The notes beneath the pieces were generated by a model. That model ran no database searches. It was not told the origin of the DNA and was given only the letters and a program-made list of their open reading frames with translations. A stretch of 11,066 bases of DNA from Candidatus Accumulibacter vicinus. GTDB lineage: Bacteria; Pseudomonadota; Gammaproteobacteria; Burkholderiales; Rhodocyclaceae. The DNA is taken from assembly GCA_002425405.1 (NCBI GenBank), contig DIME01000090.1, forward strand, positions 6,748 to 17,813. The letters are read 5' to 3'. Both the position numbers and the translations under genes were made by a program. Below, one piece after another: positions 1 through 4,243 of this stretch. Numbering within the stretch: position 1 is the first letter of the stretch; every line of letters begins with the position of its first letter.

Positions 1-18
1 TGCAAAGTCATGACCGTT
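1..18. repeat. Left arm of an 18-bp perfect inverted repeat flanking the Uma2 gene
   Basis: TGCAAAGTCATGACCGTT at the very first bases of the window is the exact reverse complement of 626-643. The two arms enclose the Uma2-type gene at 49-543. The arm may extend left of the window, which I cannot see. Its core GTCATGAC is itself palindromic, but the whole 18 bp matches only in inverted orientation. Just inside it lies a tandem TTGAAGGC TTGAAGGC (22-37), which also supplies the GAAGG ribosome-binding site of the next gene. Confidence 0.75.
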
Positions 19-48
19 AACTTGAAGGCTTGAAGGCATCCGGCAATC

Positions 49-543
49 ATGAGTCTATCACCCATCCTTCTTCAAGCCAGCGAGCTTGGGATTCGCCTTG
101 AAATCGTCAACGGCCTTCCAATCTGGGAGGCTCAGCCTGTTTATCGTCACCAGAAACAGGTAGAACGCATTGTCCAGGGCATCACCAGAAATGATCAGGT
201 TCAATCAGGATGTGCATGCATCCATGCCGTGGATGTCTATATCCAGTTCCCTAATGGACTAAAACGGCCTGACATCTCGATTTTTTGTCGAGAGCCCAGC
301 GAGGAAGAGCAGGATTCGGCACTGACCATGATTCCCGAGGCGGTCATTGAGGTGGTCAGCAAAGGTTTTGAAGCCAAGGATCTGGAAATTGGCCCCCCCT
401 TTTATTTGTCGCAAGGCGTCAGGGATGTGATCGTCTTCGATCCGCTTACGCTGTTGGTCCTACATGTACGCAAATACCGCACGACGCGGCAAGTCTCCCC
501 TGTGCTTATCGAATTGGAGTGTGGCTGCCAGGTCCTGGTGTGA
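49..543 (+). CDS. Uma2 family (DUF820-like) PD-(D/E)XK-fold protein
   Basis: This 164-residue protein resembles the Uma2 family of putative restriction-endonuclease-like proteins, which is abundant in cyanobacteria and scattered in other bacteria and has no settled role. Visible family marks are RPDISIF (D75), then IPEAVIEVVS (E101) and the closing YLSQGVRDVIVFDP (119-132), matching the usual PD...EV-S...Y--GV--Y-V-DP pattern. Where most relatives carry a lysine four residues before the conserved Tyr (K---Y-x-x-x-GV), this protein has Gly115 in EIGPPFYL, so nuclease activity is doubtful unless K106 or K110 substitutes. The length suits the family. The ATG is preceded by GAAGG at 32-36 with 12 nt spacing, a weak but acceptable site. 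No partner gene is apparent and the gene sits alone between inverted repeats. The fold is fairly sure, the function is not. Confidence 0.75.
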   Translation: MSLSPILLQASELGIRLEIVNGLPIWEAQPVYRHQKQVERIVQGITRNDQVQSGCACIHAVDVYIQFPNGLKRPDISIFCREPSEEEQDSALTMIPEAVIEVVSKGFEAKDLEIGPPFYLSQGVRDVIVFDPLTLLVLHVRKYRTTRQVSPVLIELECGCQVLV

Positions 544-625
544 TTGCCCTCCTTGAGTCCGGCGAGGTCCATTGCATTGCCGGGCCATGGCCTCGATACG
601 GATCCAGCCGAGCGATGCCGGTCCA

Positions 626-643
626 AACGGTCATGACTTTGCA
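626..643. repeat. Right arm of an 18-bp perfect inverted repeat flanking the Uma2 gene
   Basis: AACGGTCATGACTTTGCA is the exact reverse complement of 1-18. It lies in the 173-bp intergenic stretch 544-716 that follows the Uma2 gene and is followed within 6 bp by a REP-like palindrome. Inside the arms the two flanks are not similar apart from a short GGCATC, so this is a short terminal-type repeat rather than a long inverted duplication, as far as the window shows. Confidence 0.75.
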
Positions 644-648
644 AGATA

Positions 649-686
649 CCCCTCACCCCCGACCTCCCGCGAGTGGAGAGGGAGGG
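649..686. repeat. REP-like GC-rich imperfect palindrome
   Basis: A C-rich run (CCCCTCACCCCCGACCTCCC) is followed by GCGAGT and a G-rich run (GGAGAGGGAGGG), so the segment can fold into an imperfect hairpin. The form CCCTCACCCC...CTCCCGC-GAG-GGGAGAGGG is a type of intergenic palindrome often seen dispersed in GC-rich proteobacterial genomes. Only one copy is in this window, so calling it a repeat rests on recognition, not on counting. It lies between the Uma2 gene and the next + strand gene. Confidence 0.45.
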
Positions 687-716
687 ATTCGAGTGCAACC
701 GCAGGAGTCAAAACAG

Positions 717-1094
717 ATGAAAGAAACCGTGATCGGTGTTGTCGGACTGCTCATTTTTGCCGCCCTCGCCGTCACCGTCCACCAGAATCAGCGGCGCTTC
801 CACAAGCCGTTGTTGACCACCCACTACCAGGCAGTGATGCTGACTGACGGCACGCTGCTGTACGGACGAATCGACCATCTGGGCACCGATTTCCCTGTTT
901 TGCGCGAGGCCATGACGGTGCACGCCATTGTTGACCCGACTTCGGGGACAACCAGCCACAAGATCGTCCTGCGCAAAAACGAGGCACACGGTGCCGATCA
1001 TCTGATCCTGCCGGCCACGTCGATCCTTTATGTCGAGCCCGTGCAGACCGACTCGACGATCGGGCGGGCGATCGAGCAGTTTCACTCGCGTTAA
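717..1094 (+). CDS. Small membrane-anchored protein of unknown function
   Basis: I chose the ATG at 717 because GGAG (704-707) lies 9 nt before it and because the protein then opens with a hydrophobic segment; the frame stays open back to 519, but that upstream part crosses the inverted repeat and the REP-like palindrome and looks non-coding. The 125-residue product has one N-terminal membrane helix (about residues 4-22) and a soluble remainder, probably periplasmic. The part YQAVMLTDGTLLYGRIDHLG (38-57), then FPVLREA (59-65) and ILYVEPVQTDSTIGRAIEQ (103-121), follows the pattern of a widespread family of small uncharacterised single-helix proteins (YQAVFL-NG-VYFG-L...YPVL...V-F-E-L--DS-V--AI). 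No catalytic residues are evident and I assign no function. It converges on the secreted-protein gene at 1144-1425, with 49 bp between them and no obvious terminator. Confidence 0.75.
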   Translation: MKETVIGVVGLLIFAALAVTVHQNQRRFHKPLLTTHYQAVMLTDGTLLYGRIDHLGTDFPVLREAMTVHAIVDPTSGTTSHKIVLRKNEAHGADHLILPATSILYVEPVQTDSTIGRAIEQFHSR

Positions 1095-1143
1095 ACAGTC
1101 CATGCCTGCTCAAGTTCCGGCATCCGTCTCGTCCCCGGTGAAG

Positions 1144-1425
1144 TCAGCCGCCGTCGCGGCCCGGCCGGCGATCGCGGTCGTAGATCTCGCGCCCGGCATC
1201 GCGAATGTCGCGACGCAGGTCGCGACGCTCGTCCGGGCTCAGACGACGGGCCTGTGCGTCATCACCGTGGCGGCCGTCACGCGCATCCGGGCGGTCGCCG
1301 GGACGCCTCTCTCCAGCCGGAGGAGGCCGATCGGACGCACGATCGGCCTCCTTGCCGGCATGCGCCGGCAAGGAGGCCGCCAGTAGGCTCAGCAGTACCC
1401 CGGCAATCCGGGTCGCAATGTTCAT
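1144..1425 (-). CDS. Small secreted Arg/Asp-rich protein with LSPDER...GREIY motif
   Basis: The ATG at 1425 follows GGAG with 7 nt spacing and gives a classic Sec signal peptide: MNIATR, a hydrophobic core, and cleavage probably after AHA (residue 23). The mature part, about 70 residues, is very rich in Arg, Asp and Pro and looks disordered until the end, where LSPDERRDLRRDIRDAGREIY (62-82) should form a helix. This ending recurs in small exported proteins of betaproteobacteria that I know only as hypothetical. It resembles the C-terminus of the upstream neighbour (1495-1962), 69 bp away on the same strand, so the two are probably co-transcribed and related. Two overlapping strong hairpins lie inside codons 16-35. 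Location would be periplasm or outside; function unknown. Confidence 0.7.
   Translation of the reverse strand: MNIATRIAGVLLSLLAASLPAHAGKEADRASDRPPPAGERRPGDRPDARDGRHGDDAQARRLSPDERRDLRRDIRDAGREIYDRDRRPGRDGG
1321..1379. repeat. Two overlapping, mutually exclusive perfect hairpins inside a coding region
   Basis: Hairpin A is AGGAGGCCGATCG (1321-1333), a 6-nt loop, and its perfect complement (1340-1352): a 13-bp stem. Hairpin B is CGGCCTCCTTGCCGGC (1344-1359), loop ATGC, and its perfect complement (1364-1379): a 16-bp stem. Bases 1344-1352 belong to both, so only one can form at a time. Transcribed from the - strand, B would be made first, over codons 16-28 (end of the signal peptide), and A over codons 25-35. 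Neither is followed by a T tract on either strand, so they are not simple intrinsic terminators. Confidence 0.7.
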
Positions 1426-1494
1426 TTCTCGCTCCGCAATGGCCGCTGATCGAACCCCCGGCCACGGCACGCGCCCGCTTGCCGCTCAGGTGCC

Positions 1495-1962
1495 CTATTC
1501 CCCGTAGCGATGGCCGCGCCAGTCGCTGTCGTGCTTCGAATGATAGATGCGCCGCGACGCGTATTCCAGATCATTCTGCAGATCGGCGTACTCCCGGCGA
1601 CTCAGGTAGCCATCGGCCAGATACGCCCGCTCCTTGGCGAAAATCGCCCTTTGCTCGGCCATCAGCTCGCGCATCTCGCCGCGGGTCAGTTGGCCGGACT
1701 GCCAGCCCTGCCAGATGCGGGCGCGTTGGCGCTCCTGACGAGCGTCGATGTCGCCACCGCGAAATTGGCCATTCCAGGGTGCCGGCGCGACGTGATAACG
1801 CTCGGGCGGGTAATGACGTTCGCCGGCGTCATACTGGCGAACCTCTCCGATGTAAGCAGTCGGACGGGGCGGATTCTGCCATTCCCCCGCCATCGCAGGG
1901 CTTCCCCCGAGCACCGTGAGCACGGCCAGCAGCCCCAGACGTGATGAGCATGGTACATTCAT
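1495..1962 (-). CDS. Secreted protein with LTRGE/EF-hand-like C-terminal segment, function unknown
   Basis: The start at 1962 is set by AAAGGAG 8 nt upstream and by the signal peptide it yields: MNVPCSSR, a hydrophobic stretch (about 9-21), and cleavage after AMA (residue 25). The in-frame extension to 2436 is antisense to ompR and spurious. The 155-residue protein has a Tyr/Pro-rich middle and then a helical region: GQLTRGEMRELMAEQ (90-104), ADGYLSRREYADLQNDL (116-132) and ASRRIYHSKHD (135-145). The ADGYLSRREY stretch resembles one EF-hand half (D-G-x-[LIS]-x-x-x-E), but the loop is incomplete, so calcium binding is only a possibility. This arrangement occurs in exported hypothetical proteins of betaproteobacteria. 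It is transcribed divergently from ompR and is likely the first gene of a two-gene unit with 1144-1425. Role unknown; regulation by OmpR is a reasonable guess from position. Confidence 0.75.
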   Translation of the reverse strand: MNVPCSSRLGLLAVLTVLGGSPAMAGEWQNPPRPTAYIGEVRQYDAGERHYPPERYHVAPAPWNGQFRGGDIDARQERQRARIWQGWQSGQLTRGEMRELMAEQRAIFAKERAYLADGYLSRREYADLQNDLEYASRRIYHSKHDSDWRGHRYGE

Positions 1963-1982
1963 TTTGTGTTCTCCTTTCCAGA

Positions 1983-2043
1983 GGCACCCTGCGGTGCCAT
2001 TGATCACTGCAGACGGCAGCGCGACGGTGAGCAGTTTCACCGT
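1983..2043. promoter_or_regulatory. Two short inverted repeats in the divergent region
   Basis: GGCACC-CTGC-GGTGCC (1983-1998) is a 6-bp perfect stem lying just upstream of the Shine-Dalgarno site of the secreted-protein gene, so it would be in its mRNA leader. ACGGTGA-6 nt-TCACCGT (2024-2030 and 2037-2043) is a 7-bp perfect inverted repeat that could be an operator or a second leader hairpin. I see no convincing -35/-10 pair on either strand here, so the transcription starts are undefined. Confidence 0.35.
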
Positions 2044-2045
2044 TG

Positions 2046-2099
2046 AATGTAAGCAGACGATGAGCAGCCGGCGCCGTTTTGTAAGCAATTTGTAAGGAA
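2046..2099. promoter_or_regulatory. Candidate OmpR-type operator: phased GTAAG direct repeats
   Basis: TTTGTAAGCAA (2078-2088) and TTTGTAAGGAA (2089-2099) are adjacent direct repeats with exact 11-bp phasing, and a third match, AATGTAAGCAG, starts at 2046 with its GTAAG 32 bp (three turns) earlier. OmpR/PhoB-family regulators bind head-to-tail repeats of about 10-11 bp, and known OmpR sites contain a similar GTAAC/TTACA core. The site lies 60 bp before the ompR start and 117 bp before the divergent secreted-protein gene, so either could be the target. That OmpR itself binds here is inference. Confidence 0.5.
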
Positions 2100-2158
2100 T
2101 TGTTTCGAGCGCATCCGCGCCTGTATCGCGGCGCTCGATCCGCGTTAGCATTGCGCAC

Positions 2159-2893
2159 ATGAGCGAAAGAAAAGATCGAATCTTGATCGTCGATGATGAT
2201 CGGCGCCTGCGTGATCTGTTGAGCCGGTATCTGGCCGAGCACGGCTTTGCCGTCAAGGCGGTGGAAGACGGCGAAACGATGAACCGCGCACTCGCCGCCG
2301 AGCCGTGTGCTCTGATCGTACTCGACCTGATGCTCCCGGGTGAGGATGGCCTGGCGATCTGCCGGCGGCTGCGCGGGCAGGGAAACCTTCTGCCGATCAT
2401 CATGCTGACCGCAAAAGGGGACGAAATCGATCGCATCGTGGGCCTCGAAATGGGTGCCGACGACTATCTGGCGAAGCCGTTCAACCCGCGTGAACTGGTC
2501 GCCCGGATTCACGCCGTGTTGCGTCGGCGACCGCCGGCGAGTCCACCCGGCAGCCCCGGCCAGGCGGGTGAAGTGCTCGGATTCGGCCGCATCCGGTTGA
2601 ATCTGGCGACTCGCCGCATGCAGCGCGACGACCAGGAGATTCCGCTCACGACCGGCGAGTTTGCCTTGTTGAAAGCGCTCGTCAGCCACCCGCGACAGCC
2701 GTTGTCACGCGACAAACTGATGGAACTCGCCCGCGGCCGGGAATACGAAGTCTTCGATCGGGCGATCGACGTCCAGGTATCCCGCCTGCGCAAGCTGATC
2801 GAGGACAATCCGGCACAACCACGCTATCTGCAGACGGTGCGGGGTTTCGGTTACGTCTTCGTCCCGGACGGCCCGGCCAGCACCCCTCGATGA
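2159..2893 (+). CDS. ompR: OmpR-family DNA-binding response regulator, OmpR orthologue
   Basis: This 244-residue protein matches enterobacterial OmpR along its length. The receiver domain (about 6-120) has acidic residues D12-D14, the phosphorylated Asp D56 in LIVLDLMLPGEDGL, T84 and K106 in AKPFNPREL. A Pro/Gly-rich linker (125-138) joins it to a winged-helix domain (about 140-236) with GEFALLKALVSHPRQPLSRD and the closing TVRGFGYVFVPDG. In the family, EnvZ phosphorylates this Asp and the dimer binds direct repeats near sigma70 promoters, classically controlling porins in response to osmolarity and acidity. No strong Shine-Dalgarno precedes the ATG at 2159; the start is chosen because it aligns with the N-terminus of known OmpR. 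The stop overlaps the envZ start by 4 nt (ATGA), so the two are co-translated. The targets in this organism are not shown by the window, apart from the candidate operator upstream. Confidence 0.93.
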   Translation: MSERKDRILIVDDDRRLRDLLSRYLAEHGFAVKAVEDGETMNRALAAEPCALIVLDLMLPGEDGLAICRRLRGQGNLLPIIMLTAKGDEIDRIVGLEMGADDYLAKPFNPRELVARIHAVLRRRPPASPPGSPGQAGEVLGFGRIRLNLATRRMQRDDQEIPLTTGEFALLKALVSHPRQPLSRDKLMELARGREYEVFDRAIDVQVSRLRKLIEDNPAQPRYLQTVRGFGYVFVPDGPASTPR

Positions 2894-4218
2894 GGCTGAT
2901 TCCGCGCACCCTGCTATGGCGCGTCTTTCTGCTCGTCGCACTGCTGCAAGTGCTGGCAGTGCTCGCCTGGTCGGCGATCTACCGCCACTTCGCGGTCGAA
3001 CCACGCGCCCGGCAGACCGCGCAGATGGTGGCCAGCGTGATCAATCTGACCCGCACCGCCTTGCTCACCGCGGCGCCTTCCTTGCGGCGCGAATTGCTGC
3101 TGGAGCTTTCGGAACGCGAAGGCATTCGCGTTTACCCGGCGGAAGACGACGACCGCATCGCACCGCTGCCGGACGAGGCCTTGTTGCAGCACATCGCCGC
3201 CGAAGTACGCCGGCAACTCGGCACCGCGACCCGCCTGAGCCTCGAACGCGACGAAATGCCCGGCCTGTGGATCAGTTTCGCAATCGACGACGACAACTAC
3301 TGGATGATGATGCCGCGCGAGCGTCTCGACCAGACGTTCCCCGCGCAATGGCTCGGCTGGGGCGTCGCTGCGCTCGGTTTGTCGTTGCTTGGGGCCTACC
3401 TGATCGTCCTGGGTGTCACGCGACCGCTGAAACGGTTCGCCCGCGCCGCTGCAACGATCAGTAGCGGCCGCTGGCCGCGACCGCTACCGGAACGGGGTGC
3501 CGACGAGATCGTGCTGGTCAGCCAGGGTTTCAACCAGATGTTGAGTGACCTGCAACAGCTCGATCACGACCGCAACCTGATCCTGGCCGGCATCTCGCAC
3601 GATCTGCGCACGCCGCTGACGCGCCTGCGGCTGGGCATCGAGATCAGCGACCTCGAAGCGAGCGACTGCGCAGCAATGAACGAAGACATCGAGGAGATGG
3701 ACCGGGTCATCGGCCAGTTTCTCGCCTTTGCCCGGCACGACGCAGGCGAGCCCTTGCAGACCATCGATTGCAATGTCCTGCTTCAGGAAATGACCGACCG
3801 TTATCGCCGCCGTGGCGCACGGGTCGAGACCCGGCTTGCCGCACCCCTGCCCGAGATCGCTGCGCGCCCCCTGGCACTGCGACGCCTGTTGACCAATCTG
3901 ATCGACAATGCCTTGCAGCACGCCGGTAGCGAACAGCCGCTCGAGCTCGCTGGCGGAATCACCGACGGCCGCCTCTATCTCGAAGTGCGCGATCGCGGTC
4001 CCGGCATTCCGACGGAACAGTGCGCACGGCTCAAACGCCCATTCACCCGTCTCGACGCGGCGCGCAGCCACAGCAGCGGGGCCGGCCTTGGCCTGGCCAT
4101 CGTCGACCGCATCGCCCGCGCCCACGGCGGCGGCCTCGACCTGCTGCCCAACCCGGGCGGCGGCCTGATCGCGCGTGTCGAATGGCCCCTTGTTTCCCCG
4201 ACCAGCGGCACTGGCTGA
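2890..4218 (+). CDS. envZ: EnvZ-like osmosensor histidine kinase
   Basis: The 442-residue inner-membrane kinase has two transmembrane helices (about 11-31 and 155-175) around a periplasmic segment (32-154), a HAMP domain (about 175-227), a dimerisation/phosphoacceptor domain with H237 in GISHDLRTPLTR, and a HATPase domain with N box N336/N340, G1 DRGPGIP (368-374) and G2 GAGLGLAIV (397-405). The order, length (E. coli EnvZ is 450) and the sequence around the His agree with EnvZ. It should autophosphorylate on H237 and pass phosphate to D56 of OmpR, and as in the family also act as a phosphatase. The ATG overlaps the ompR stop. The periplasmic part is poorly conserved, so the stimulus may differ from that of enteric EnvZ. 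The gene ends 25 bp from the convergent GGDEF-EAL gene, with no terminator visible between them. Confidence 0.9.
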   Translation: MRLIPRTLLWRVFLLVALLQVLAVLAWSAIYRHFAVEPRARQTAQMVASVINLTRTALLTAAPSLRRELLLELSEREGIRVYPAEDDDRIAPLPDEALLQHIAAEVRRQLGTATRLSLERDEMPGLWISFAIDDDNYWMMMPRERLDQTFPAQWLGWGVAALGLSLLGAYLIVLGVTRPLKRFARAAATISSGRWPRPLPERGADEIVLVSQGFNQMLSDLQQLDHDRNLILAGISHDLRTPLTRLRLGIEISDLEASDCAAMNEDIEEMDRVIGQFLAFARHDAGEPLQTIDCNVLLQEMTDRYRRRGARVETRLAAPLPEIAARPLALRRLLTNLIDNALQHAGSEQPLELAGGITDGRLYLEVRDRGPGIPTEQCARLKRPFTRLDAARSHSSGAGLGLAIVDRIARAHGGGLDLLPNPGGGLIARVEWPLVSPTSGTG

Positions 4219-4243
4219 AACCGGGTCGAGCGCTGCGGCATGG

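Noticed and set aside
402..698. A 98-codon - strand frame over the Uma2 3' end and intergenic region
   Set aside because: Overlaps the inverted-repeat arm and the REP-like palindrome, has no SD and no family resemblance.
1254..1919. A 221-codon + strand frame
   Set aside because: Antisense to both secreted-protein genes and built of low-complexity Arg/Pro/Ser sequence; no SD and no domain.
1829..2689. Long - strand frames (1829-2689 and the upstream half of 1495-2436)
   Set aside because: They are antisense to ompR. The true secreted protein starts at 1962 with SD and signal peptide.
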